A stretch of 56,163 nucleotides of DNA from contig DASZJD010000003.1 of assembly GCA_035948415.1 (NCBI GenBank), positions 1 through 56,163 of the forward strand, written 5' to 3'. The first letter of the stretch is position 1. Each line of letters starts with the position of its first letter. The notes beneath the pieces were generated by a model, which saw nothing but the letters and a program-made list of their open reading frames with translations, made no database searches and was not told the DNA's origin. Origin of the DNA: Acidimicrobiia bacterium (GTDB taxonomy: Bacteria; Actinomycetota; Acidimicrobiia; IMCC26256; PALSA-555). Shown here piece by piece: positions 48,806-56,163 of this stretch. Made by a program: the position numbers and the translations under genes.

Positions 48806-49570
48806 CTACGCGCGCGCTCGGACCCAGAACCGCTCGGAGGGGACCCGGATGGGTCGGCCGTGAAGGCGGAGCAGCGCGTCTTCGTGACGCTCGATCGAGA
48901 AGTCGCGGACACCCCACGGCACGTTGGTGAGGTACCAGGCGAGCGCGCCGATGTCGGCGAACACAGTCGTTGCCGTGCCGACTGCGGCCCGTTCAATGCG
49001 GAGGCCCGCTCGCTGGAGTTGCTCGACCGCGAGCTCGATGTGAAAGTCGTCGTCAAGGGGCTGCTCGAGTGCGAGGAGCTCGTGAAGCCGTTCCGCTCCC
49101 GACCCGGCCTGCTGCGTGACGAAGACGCCGCCGTCGCGCAACACCCGGCGGACTTCAACCGCTACGAAGGATTCGTGGCGGTTGACCACCAGGTCGAACG
49201 CCGCCTCCCGAAAGGCGAGTCGACCGCGGGGGTTGCGGGTCGCCTGATCGACATTGTCGATCGCGCCCTCGTCGTGCACGACCGCGATGCCAACAGGTCC
49301 GAGCCGAGCCGCGGCGACGGGAACGTTCGGAGGCCAGCTCTCGGTCGCCACCGTGAGAGCCGGGTGCCGCCGGCCGCTCAGCCACTCACCGCCCCCGGTT
49401 CCCATGTCGAGCATCGAAGCCGCTCGGCCCGCGTCGTCGTCGACGATTTGTTCAAACGACCATGGCGGCGGGTCGACAACGAGACGATCGCCGAGCACCG
49501 AGAGGTCCCAGCCGCGAAAGGGGATCTCACGGGCATCCCGGAGTAGCTGCGAGGCCGACGACGGCGCCAT
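48806..49570 (-). CDS. SAM-dependent methyltransferase
   Basis: A 254-residue class I methyltransferase. The SAM-binding motif I is MLDMGTGGGEWL near residue 54, with the acidic post-motif residue in VATESWPPN, motif II-like FDLVVNRHESF, and VRRVLRDGGVFVTQQAG as the post-III strand. The C-terminal third is a substrate domain. I use ATG 49570; a TTG one codon earlier is the alternative. The layout resembles small-molecule or antibiotic-related methyltransferases, but the acceptor is unknown. It converges on the YdeI-like gene. Confidence 0.85.
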   Translation of the reverse strand: MAPSSASQLLRDAREIPFRGWDLSVLGDRLVVDPPPWSFEQIVDDDAGRAASMLDMGTGGGEWLSGRRHPALTVATESWPPNVPVAAARLGPVGIAVVHDEGAIDNVDQATRNPRGRLAFREAAFDLVVNRHESFVAVEVRRVLRDGGVFVTQQAGSGAERLHELLALEQPLDDDFHIELAVEQLQRAGLRIERAAVGTATTVFADIGALAWYLTNVPWGVRDFSIERHEDALLRLHGRPIRVPSERFWVRARA

Positions 49571-49752
49571 CAACCCGATCTTGGCCGAACGCGAGCAGCG
49601 ACGCGGTCACCGCGACAGCCACGGCTGCCGAGTCGCCGTCGTGAGTGCCCCCGATCGCCGGATGCCCGGCACACGATCACGTGGCCCGCGTCTTGGAGGC
49701 TCTCGCGGTGGTGCGGCATTCGACCGTGGCGGTGGAGGCGTACGGTGGCCGC

Positions 49753-50394
49753 GTGACCAGGGGCGCGCGGTTCCGCATGGGACGGCTCGATCACGTCCAC
49801 ATCCGAGTGCCCGATCGAGCGCAGGCTGCTGCCTGGTACTCCGACCACCTGGGCTTCGAACCTGTCGAGCGGTTCGATTTCTGGGCCTCGGGCTTCGAGG
49901 GCGGACCGCTCCAGATCTCTGCGGACGGCGGACGCACGATGTTGGCGCTGTTCGAAGCCGGCGAGGGGCATCCGATGATCCCGCAACAGACGGGCGTCGC
50001 TTTCAGTGTCGACGCCGGTGTGTTCGCCGAGTTCGCACGATCGTTGCCGCGTGGAATTGACAGCCCGGCCGGACTGCCCCTGATGCCGAGCGACGTGATC
50101 GATTTCGACTTGTGCTGGGCCTACGACCTCGTCGATCCGTGGGGAAACCAGTACGAGTTGAACTGCTACGAGTACGACCAGGTCAGGGCGGACTTGATCG
50201 AGGCTGAAGGCATCACCCCCACGCGCTACTGGCCGCGGGATCTTTACCTCGAACGCGGCCGGCACCGCCGTTCTCCCACCGAGCCCCGCTCACTGCCACC
50301 CACCGACAACCCGAACCGTGCCGGGGCGACGGTGTCACCAGACGGCGGGTCAGGGTCACCGCTCGAGGAGCGGCGACCGTTGGCTGACAGCTAG
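49753..50394 (+). CDS. VOC-family (glyoxalase/bleomycin-resistance fold) protein
   Basis: A 213-residue protein from GTG 49753 (ATG 49777 gives 205). The VOC signature is LDHVHIRVPDRAQAAAWYSDHLGFE at the start, split here by two turns, with metal histidine H11-like, and DPWGNQYELNCYEYDQ near the C-terminal end. The last 45 residues are Pro/Arg/Gly-rich and look disordered. Frames further upstream from 49645 have poor composition. The gene ends 12 bases from the opposing flippase gene. It may bind a metal and a small hydrophobic compound; the reaction is unknown. Confidence 0.78.
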   Translation: MTRGARFRMGRLDHVHIRVPDRAQAAAWYSDHLGFEPVERFDFWASGFEGGPLQISADGGRTMLALFEAGEGHPMIPQQTGVAFSVDAGVFAEFARSLPRGIDSPAGLPLMPSDVIDFDLCWAYDLVDPWGNQYELNCYEYDQVRADLIEAEGITPTRYWPRDLYLERGRHRRSPTEPRSLPPTDNPNRAGATVSPDGGSGSPLEERRPLADS

Positions 50395-50406
50395 TAGCCG
50401 CGCCGA

Positions 50407-52821
50407 TCACAGGTAGTCGTGACGAGCGAGGTGTCGAGTCGCGAACCAACCGGGGATGGCCGGGACGTAGAAGTAGATGAGCTGGTTCGCGAGCGCGGTG
50501 GCGACCGCGATGTCCTCGCGGACGCCGAACGCGACGAGCACCGCGGAGAGGCCGACCGTCCCGACCGCGGTCCCGCCGCCGGGAATCGGAACGATCTGCG
50601 CGATCGTGATGACCCCGATGTTTGCCGCGAGGAGCGGCCAGAACGAGACATGCCCGCCGAAGGCGAGCAGGCACGCGACGAGGCACCACGTGGCCAGGAG
50701 CGTGGCCGCCACGTTGCCACCGAGGAGCAGCGCCACCTGCCGTGGCGATCGGAGCGCCAGCCAGATCGTGGACGCGGCGCGCACCACCGGCGGCATGACG
50801 GCTCGGCGGACGCGAGGGACACCGCCGATGATGGCCGCGGCCACGCCGATGGCCGCCCCCGTGTACAGCGTCAGCTCGACGAGGCCGGTGGTCGGCAGCA
50901 GCGACAGGTCCACGTGGGCGGGCTCGACGACCAGCGCCAGCGCGAACAAGAGGACCGCGGCGGCGAGGTTCCCGATCGTGCTCAGCAGGCCACCCGCGGC
51001 GACGGCGGAGCTGAGGTCGATTCCCCGCTTCTGGAGGAAGCGCACCTGCATGCCCGTGCCGCCGATCCCCGGCACGGCGAGGTTCGAGAACGACATGGCC
51101 ACCTGGAGCTCGGTCGTCGGCCACAGCGGGAGCCGCAGCGGGACGGTGCCTTGCAGACCCACGGCGAACCCGACGTTCGACGCGAAGGACGCCACGAAGG
51201 CCAGAGCCAGCCACGACCAGTCGGCGGCGCCGAACGTGTGCAGCACCATGGAGGGCTCGCCGACGTCGCTGAGCAGGACGCCGGCGGCGACGAGCGTGCC
51301 GATCGCCAGGGCCAGGCTCGACCCGCGGATCCGTTGCAGCTGCACGGGCTCGGGGGGTTCGACGCCGAGGACCTCCCCGGCCGTCGCCCGCAGCTGGCCC
51401 AGGTAGCGACGCACCTGCCCGTGCCGGGCCGCCAGCTGCTGGCGGGTGGCGCGGGTGAGCACCGGCGCCTGCAAGAAGGGCAGCGCGTCGAGCACGGGCT
51501 GTCGCCCGAGCGTCGCGGCGGCAGCCTCGACGGCCCGACGCTCGCCGACGAGACCGGCGGTCGCGCCGAGGAGCTGGGCCACGTCCACCGCCACTCGTCG
51601 CGCGCGGGCGCTCGAGCTCCCGGCCGCGAACCCGACCAGGTACGGCCCGTCGGGGCCGACCACGACGTGGTCGGCGTCGAGCTGGCCGTGCACGAGATGG
51701 CCGGCGTGGAGCGCCGCGACCTGCCGCCAGGTCTCCGCCACGACGGCATCGTCGACCGCGCTGGGATCGAGGTCGGAGAGCTGGGCCCCGGCGACGGGCC
51801 GGAGGACGAGGAGGGCCGCGCGCGGCCCGGCGGTCCCGGCCGCCAGGACCGACGGGACCCGCACGCCCCGGTCCTGGGCCAAGAGCATCAGGAACGCCTC
51901 GTGCTCCACCTGCTGGAGACGGGTCCACGCCAGCGCGGGCCCGGAGTCCCGGTACACGATGAACCGCCAGAACTTGGCGAGGAACTGGGCGTCGGCCTCG
52001 TCGCGGCCGATGACCTTGATCCGGACCGGGCCGTGCCGGTCCTCGGCGGTCATCAGCGTGGAGCCAGTGAGCTGCCGCGACGCCAGCCGGACGTCGGCGG
52101 CGTCGATCCCGAGCTCGGCCACCGAGCGGCGGACCTGCTCGGAGGTCGGGCGCCCACCGGGAGAGCCGAAGGCGAGGTGCACGGCGGCGGCGACGGCCCA
52201 GCCGAGCACCAGTCCGGCGAACACGTCGTTCGGGTACGCGTTGCCCAGGTACATCGGCGCGAGGGCGCAGCCGATCACGAGGAGGGTCCCCACTCGCCGT
52301 GTCGGCCGGGTCACGTACGGCCGCGCCGCCCGGACCACCGCGGTGAGCAGCGCCAGGCGCACGGCCGGAAACGCCGGCGACGTGCCGAGGCGGGCGACCT
52401 CGCCGAGGCTGTGACCGAAGCTGGCGCCCTCGACCACGATCTGCCCGAGCAAGCGGCCGAACCCCCAGGCGAGCAGGCCGGCGAGGAAGAGGTCGCGGGC
52501 CAGCCGCCACCGGCGTCCGAACAGCGCCGCCCCGACCACGAGGGCGACGGCCCAGAGCCCGCTGAGCCGGTAGACGGTGTTGAAGACCGGCAGCAGCCAG
52601 TCCGGCAGCGTGTTGAAGAAGTCGAAGACGGACTGCTCGGTGGCGGTGATGCTGCTGGCGTGCTGCGCCGAGACGACGAGGAGCACGACCGCGACCGCCA
52701 CTCGGATCCAGTCGCTCGTCCGACGTCGGTACGGCTCCTCCGACGCCGGCCCGAAGGTCGAAGCCCGCAACCGCCGGGCCCGCTCGAGCACCCCGGTCGC
52801 CTTCGTCCGCGCGCTCACCAC
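50407..52821 (-). CDS. PAP2-like, kinase-like and LPG-flippase (UPF0104/MprF-type) fusion protein
   Basis: An 804-residue polytopic fusion. The first 220 residues contain about six helices in a PAP2-like arrangement (YLGNAYPNDVFAGLVLGWAV) without an intact SxH catalytic signature. Residues 230-450 form a soluble domain with aminoglycoside-kinase-like features (HAGHLVHGQLDADHVVV, a H-x-Q-x-D-x-D-like loop). Residues 500-804 hold about eight helices of the LPG-synthase TM/UPF0104 family (GTGMQVRFLQKRG, PIPGGGTAVG). Similar fusions exist in actinobacteria and may flip or modify a lipid-linked compound. I chose GTG 52821; GTG 52818 is equal, and earlier residues are poor. Confidence 0.83.
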   Translation of the reverse strand: MVSARTKATGVLERARRLRASTFGPASEEPYRRRTSDWIRVAVAVVLLVVSAQHASSITATEQSVFDFFNTLPDWLLPVFNTVYRLSGLWAVALVVGAALFGRRWRLARDLFLAGLLAWGFGRLLGQIVVEGASFGHSLGEVARLGTSPAFPAVRLALLTAVVRAARPYVTRPTRRVGTLLVIGCALAPMYLGNAYPNDVFAGLVLGWAVAAAVHLAFGSPGGRPTSEQVRRSVAELGIDAADVRLASRQLTGSTLMTAEDRHGPVRIKVIGRDEADAQFLAKFWRFIVYRDSGPALAWTRLQQVEHEAFLMLLAQDRGVRVPSVLAAGTAGPRAALLVLRPVAGAQLSDLDPSAVDDAVVAETWRQVAALHAGHLVHGQLDADHVVVGPDGPYLVGFAAGSSSARARRVAVDVAQLLGATAGLVGERRAVEAAAATLGRQPVLDALPFLQAPVLTRATRQQLAARHGQVRRYLGQLRATAGEVLGVEPPEPVQLQRIRGSSLALAIGTLVAAGVLLSDVGEPSMVLHTFGAADWSWLALAFVASFASNVGFAVGLQGTVPLRLPLWPTTELQVAMSFSNLAVPGIGGTGMQVRFLQKRGIDLSSAVAAGGLLSTIGNLAAAVLLFALALVVEPAHVDLSLLPTTGLVELTLYTGAAIGVAAAIIGGVPRVRRAVMPPVVRAASTIWLALRSPRQVALLLGGNVAATLLATWCLVACLLAFGGHVSFWPLLAANIGVITIAQIVPIPGGGTAVGTVGLSAVLVAFGVREDIAVATALANQLIYFYVPAIPGWFATRHLARHDYL

Positions 52822-52918
52822 GACCCAACCTTGGCATGCACCCGCCGTCGGGCCGCGGCGGGACGGCGACGCGTCGAGCACCCGATTCGGGCGGTCGCGG
52901 CCGGCCGACGCGGCGGCG

Positions 52919-53704
52919 TCAGGGCAGGTCGAACGCCAGCCAGCGCACCTCGACCTCGGCCACGACGGACGAGTCGAGCGCGCCGTGCTCGGTCGCGGCC
53001 CAGGCCCGGGTCCGCTCCGCGGCGGCGCGCAGGACGACTGCGGGCACGTCCCAGGTCCACGACCAGTGCCCGGCCTCGAGGCTGTTGATCATGGAGTCGA
53101 GCGTCGTCGTGCGGGTGGCCCGCACGAGCGGGAGGGACCGCTGGCGGGCGCCGAGCCCGCGCAGCGCCGCGGCCAGCTCCTCGCCGTCGTGGCGGGCGCC
53201 GGGGTGCTCGCCGGCGTCCGACCCGAGCTCGTGTCGGAAGCGGTCACGCACGGCCCGGCGCAGGGTGCTGCGGTCGTGGCTCCCTAGGTCGCTGAGGACG
53301 AGGCCGCCGGGCCGAACCACCCGCGCCAGCTCGACGAGGGCCGTCCGCCACGCCGGGATGAGGTGGAACACGTGCGACACCACGCCGGCAGCGAACCACG
53401 CCGCCGGGAACGGCAACGCGGTCGCGTCCCCTTGGACCAACGGGAACGCGATTCCGCCGGCCTTCTCGATGAGCACGGTCATCATCGGGCGCGAGAGGTC
53501 GACGCCGGTCATCGGGACGCCGGCCTCGTGGAGGGGCAGCGCGACGCGACCGGTGCCGACGCCGACCTCGAGGCAGGCGCCGCGGCCGTCGAGCTCGGAG
53601 ACGAGGAGCTCGGTGACGCTCGCCGTCGCGGCGGCCCCGAGCCCGCGGGTGGCGTCGTAGTAGGGCGCCGCCCGGTCGAAGCTCCGGGACGACGTCTCCG
53701 CCAC
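52919..53704 (-). CDS. Class I SAM-dependent methyltransferase
   Basis: A 261-residue methyltransferase of the UbiE-like type. SFDRAAPYYDATRG is the usual first helix, LEVGVGTGRVALPL is motif I, MTGVDLSRPM gives the acidic ribose-binding residue, GDATALPFPAAWF is motif II, and VVRPGGLVLSDLG is motif III. GTG 53704 is chosen, with frames further upstream rejected. It diverges from the secreted lipase gene. The acceptor is not known; a quinone, lipid or small-molecule target is possible. Confidence 0.87.
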   Translation of the reverse strand: MAETSSRSFDRAAPYYDATRGLGAAATASVTELLVSELDGRGACLEVGVGTGRVALPLHEAGVPMTGVDLSRPMMTVLIEKAGGIAFPLVQGDATALPFPAAWFAAGVVSHVFHLIPAWRTALVELARVVRPGGLVLSDLGSHDRSTLRRAVRDRFRHELGSDAGEHPGARHDGEELAAALRGLGARQRSLPLVRATRTTTLDSMINSLEAGHWSWTWDVPAVVLRAAAERTRAWAATEHGALDSSVVAEVEVRWLAFDLP

Positions 53705-53927
53705 CGGGCGAGTATGGCCCGGGCGGGCCGCGGTCGGCTCCGACGAGACCGGCGCCGCGCCGGCCCGCCGGAGGCGGCGGCCTACCGTCGCTGCGGACCG
53801 CCGCCGGCGGCCCGGGGTCGGGCGGGACCGGCGTCCCGAGTCAAGGCGGAGGCGGATAGTGCCGATGCTGGACGGGACGGAGCGGCTCTGGTTCCAGGGC
53901 GACGCACGGCTGGGAGTGGGAACACGC

Positions 53928-55109
53928 ATGGGTGAGCACGGTCGGGCCCGTGGCGTCGCCGCGATCCTCGTGGGCGTCGCGCTGCTGGTCGCGGGGCCGT
54001 TCGGGGCCACGCTGGCGGGCGCGTCCCGGGTCCCGGCGGGCGCGGCCTCGTCGGCCGGCGGGCGCAGCAAGGCGGGCCGCCCCGGCGAGCTCATCTCCGC
54101 GACCCCGATCATCGCCCCGGCCGGCGCTCGGGGATGGAGGGTGCTCTACCACTCCCGCGCCGTCGACGGTCGCGACGTCGCGGTGTCCGGCGTGGTCGTG
54201 GCGCCGACCGGCAAGGGGCCGGGCGGAGGCCGTCCGGTCGTGAGCTGGGCCCACGGCACCCACGGACTGGCCGACTCGTGCGCCCCGTCCCGTGCCATCG
54301 ACGTCACGTACCGAATCACCGGCGTCCGCGACTTCCTGCGGTCCGGCTACGTGGTGGCCGCGACCGACTACGAGGGCCTCGGCACACCGGGCGAGCACCC
54401 GTATCTCGTCGGCCCGAGCGAGGCACGCGGGGTGCTCGACATCGCCCGCGCCGCCCAGCAGCTGCCGGCCGCGGACGCGAGCGCGAACGTCCTCGTCTAC
54501 GGGCACTCACAAGGCGGCCAGGCGGCCCTGTTCGCCGGCGAGCTCGCCCACAGCTACGCCCCCCAGCTGCACCTCCTCGGCGTGACCGCGGTGGCGCCGG
54601 TGAGCGACCCGGCCGCCCTGCTGCCGACGGCCAGCCAGACGCCGGCGCTGCTCGGGTACGTCGTGATGGCCATGGTCGGCCTCCACGCCGCGTACCCGAG
54701 CGTGGATCTCTCCGGCGTCCTCACCCCCGAGACGCTCGGGAACCTCAACGTCGTCGACCAGCTCTGCAGCGACGACGTGATCGACTACTTCGCCCAGCGA
54801 ACCCCGGCCCAGGTCCTGGCGCACAGCCCGGTCGACGTCCCCGCCGTCGCCGCGCTGCTCCGCCAGGAGCGGGCCGGCACCGTGTCCAGCGCCGCCCCCG
54901 TGCTCGTGATCCAGGGCGATCGCGACCTGCTCGTCCCGCAGGCCCAGACGGACCAATACGTGCAGCGCGCCTGCGCGGACGGCGACAGCGTGCTGTACCG
55001 CGTCTACCCAGGCCAGGACCACGTCGGGGCTCGGGACGCGTCGGTGCGCGACGTCGAGAGCTGGATGGCCGACCGCCTCGCTGGGATCTCGCCGCCGTCC
55101 AACTGCTGA
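53928..55109 (+). CDS. Secreted alpha/beta hydrolase (secretory lipase-like)
   Basis: A 393-residue exported enzyme of the secretory lipase group. The signal peptide runs to about residue 35 (VALLVAGPFGATLAGA). The nucleophile elbow is GHSQGG near residue 190, the acid is likely the aspartate in IQGDRDLLVPQ, and the histidine is in GQDHVGARD. GTPGEHPYL is the cap region typical of these lipases. ATG 53928 is preceded by GGGAGTGGG, which decides it over the earlier ATGs at 53859 and 53865. A strong hairpin follows the stop. It probably hydrolyses lipids or esters outside the cell. Confidence 0.88.
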   Translation: MGEHGRARGVAAILVGVALLVAGPFGATLAGASRVPAGAASSAGGRSKAGRPGELISATPIIAPAGARGWRVLYHSRAVDGRDVAVSGVVVAPTGKGPGGGRPVVSWAHGTHGLADSCAPSRAIDVTYRITGVRDFLRSGYVVAATDYEGLGTPGEHPYLVGPSEARGVLDIARAAQQLPAADASANVLVYGHSQGGQAALFAGELAHSYAPQLHLLGVTAVAPVSDPAALLPTASQTPALLGYVVMAMVGLHAAYPSVDLSGVLTPETLGNLNVVDQLCSDDVIDYFAQRTPAQVLAHSPVDVPAVAALLRQERAGTVSSAAPVLVIQGDRDLLVPQAQTDQYVQRACADGDSVLYRVYPGQDHVGARDASVRDVESWMADRLAGISPPSNC

Positions 55110-55111
55110 GC

Positions 55112-55130
55112 CGCCGAGGCTTGCTCGGCG
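55112..55130. terminator. Hairpin after the secreted lipase gene
   Basis: CGCCGAG and CTCGGCG pair around a five-base loop (GCTTG) two bases after the stop codon. Another weaker hairpin follows. Between convergent genes, it may terminate both. No T-run is present. Confidence 0.45.
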
Positions 55131-55162
55131 CGCGGCTCGTCGAGCCCGCGGCCGGGAAATGC

Positions 55163-55831
55163 TCAGCGCACGGCCCGGAGCGCCGGCCGTCCCGCGATCG
55201 CCGACGGTCGGCGGAGCATGACGACGACGTCGCTGTCGCCGATGTGATGCCGGGCGACCACCTCGAAGTGGAGCCGGCCCTCGTACAGGCGGAGCAGGGC
55301 GCGGGCTCGCCGGTCATCGGTCGACTGCACCGTCAAGGCGAGCGGGACGACGGCCGCGCTCGCGAGCGCGTCGAGCGCCTCGGTGGCAAAGGTGATGCCG
55401 GCACCGGGCTCCAGCGCCGCGAACTCGCCGACCACGACCGCGTCGGGGGCCTCCCGGAGCAGGGTTCGACGGATCCAGACCAGGCGCTCCAGGCGACGGC
55501 GCCGCGCCGCCGCCGCGACCACACCGACCACGGCGGCGAGCACCATCCACCGGGGGAGCCGGGGCGCCAGCCAGGCGCCGACCACGCCGGTGGCCACGAT
55601 CGCGCTCGCACGCGTGCCGCCGATCCCGATGACCGCGGTTCGCTCTCGGTTCGTGACCGCACGGGTGACGAAGGCGAGACGGAACCAGTTCAGGAACCGG
55701 GCGACGGCGGCCGCGCGGGGCGGCCCGCGGAACCGGGCGGTCACCACCGCGGCGGCCGGCCACGCGCTTCGGGGCCCGACCGGCTCGGCAACGCCGCCGG
55801 TCTGCGCGATCAGCTGGTCGATGCGACCCAC
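55163..55831 (-). CDS. Membrane-associated protein of unknown function
   Basis: A 222-residue protein with a basic N-terminal half (residues 30-70), two adjoining hydrophobic stretches at about residues 74-106 (ASAIVATGVVGAWLAP and WMVLAAVVGVVAAAA) and a 110-residue soluble C-terminal domain (VLGEFAALEPGAGITFATEAL-like, then LHFEVVARHHIGDSDVVVML). I do not recognise the domain. It converges on the secreted lipase gene and lies 82 bases after the HD-GYP gene end on the same strand. Confidence 0.6.
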   Translation of the reverse strand: MGRIDQLIAQTGGVAEPVGPRSAWPAAAVVTARFRGPPRAAAVARFLNWFRLAFVTRAVTNRERTAVIGIGGTRASAIVATGVVGAWLAPRLPRWMVLAAVVGVVAAAARRRRLERLVWIRRTLLREAPDAVVVGEFAALEPGAGITFATEALDALASAAVVPLALTVQSTDDRRARALLRLYEGRLHFEVVARHHIGDSDVVVMLRRPSAIAGRPALRAVR

Positions 55832-55913
55832 CGGCCGAGTCTCGCACGCACCTTCGCGCCGCGAGCTGAACGGTCGCGGTCAGCCGTGCGCTGCGAGGCC
55901 CGTGGCCGTGGCC

Positions 55914-56163
55914 TCAGGACTCGCTGGCGAGGTCGCCGAGGCCGGCCGAGCCCACGCCCACCACCGGGGGAGCCACCGCGAACTGCGTGAGGGCGGCCAC
56001 GGTCTCGACCCCAGCGCCGTACCGCTCGCCCCGGCGGTCGAGCACCCGCAGCAGCGCCTGCACGCACGACTCGTCGAACTGGCGTCCGGCGTTGCGGTAC
56101 AGCTCGGCGACCGCCTCCTCTTGCGGCATGGCCCGCCGGTAGGCGCGGCTCGACGTCATGGCG
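55914..56163 (-). CDS. HD-GYP domain protein, C-terminal end (partial)
   Basis: The frame is open from the window edge at 56163 to a stop at 55914. The text (A)MTSSRAYRRAMPQEEAVAEL followed by AGRQFDESCVQALL is the usual C-terminal end of HD-GYP cyclic-di-GMP phosphodiesterases, where the DAMTSDRPYR-like pattern is followed by the GTQFDP helix. The ATG at 56159 is internal to the domain, so the gene continues beyond the window and its catalytic HD residues and any sensor are not visible. After the domain about 35 residues of unique tail follow. Confidence 0.78.
   Translation of the reverse strand, partial: AMTSSRAYRRAMPQEEAVAELYRNAGRQFDESCVQALLRVLDRRGERYGAGVETVAALTQFAVAPPVVGVGSAGLGDLASES

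Noticed and set aside
50419-53088. An 889-codon open frame on the plus strand
   Set aside because: Antisense to the flippase fusion and methyltransferase; no recognisable domain and shadow composition.
1-56163. tRNA, rRNA, CRISPR array, insertion sequence or prophage genes
   Set aside because: None seen. No repeated spacers, no transposase or integrase motifs, and no cloverleaf-like segment in the gaps I inspected. A tRNA scan was not possible here.

Overview
This 56 kb window is a single stretch of very GC-rich bacterial chromosome. Genes are densely packed, GTG starts are common, stop and start codons often overlap (GTGA, ATGA), and the gene content is typical of Actinomycetota. Many metal-dependent amidohydrolases, an LLM flavin oxidoreductase, a CaiB-type CoA transferase, medium-chain dehydrogenases and an Rv2325c/Rv2326c-like ECF transporter suggest a catabolically versatile, possibly acidimicrobial or mycobacterium-like actinobacterium. 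That placement is inference from gene content. I saw no rRNA, tRNA, CRISPR array or insertion sequence.

Layout. 1-14.0 kb: end of a dehydrogenase, gpmA, an N-acyl-D-amino-acid deacylase-like amidohydrolase, a quinone oxidoreductase, a small gene interrupted by TAG, a DUF1254/DUF1214 protein, a PAP2 enzyme, a Ser/Thr kinase with an extracellular sensor-like domain, a GT-C glycosyltransferase, a SHOCT membrane protein coupled to a 30-residue membrane peptide, and an NYN RNase-like protein. 14.1-17.6 kb (minus strand): LLM oxidoreductase, a TlpA/ResA-like selenoprotein and an amidohydrolase. 17.7-24.3 kb: a PAS-GAF-SpoIIE phosphatase, tandem GNAT, amidohydrolase, NlpC/P60 hydrolase and sulfotransferase. 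24.3-29.4 kb (minus strand): a two-gene ECF transporter followed by an alcohol dehydrogenase, a VOC protein and an AhpD-like selenoprotein. 29.6-35.6 kb: CitE-like lyase, amidohydrolase, SRPBCC and thioesterase genes, then RtcB with a SnoaL remnant and a secreted repeat protein. 35.7-38.9 kb: an SOS-box-controlled UvrD-like helicase diverging from a serine hydrolase. 39-46.4 kb: a LivH-LivM fusion permease and a set of CoA transferase, SDR, TPP-lyase and Fe/2-oxoglutarate dioxygenase genes. 46.5-50.4 kb: an accessory-looking stretch with a MerR-PP2C fusion, a frameshifted P-loop kinase, a YdeI-like protein, a methyltransferase and a VOC protein. 50.4-56.2 kb: a PAP2/kinase/flippase fusion, a methyltransferase, a secreted lipase and the end of an HD-GYP protein.

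The most striking observation is two genes, about 8 kb apart, in which an in-frame TGA sits exactly at a redox-active cysteine position: WASW-U-GC in the TlpA-like protein and CHY-U in the AhpD-like protein. Each TGA is followed, 20 or 21 nucleotides later, by the apical loop of a hand-folded hairpin that fits the bacterial SECIS pattern. Conventional gene calling would split both genes. Other items of interest are the MerR-PP2C fusion with a MerR-style promoter on its own 5' end, the LexA-type palindrome directly upstream of a probably leaderless helicase, a TAG codon inside a small conserved-looking protein, and a possible alpha-oxidation-like gene set.
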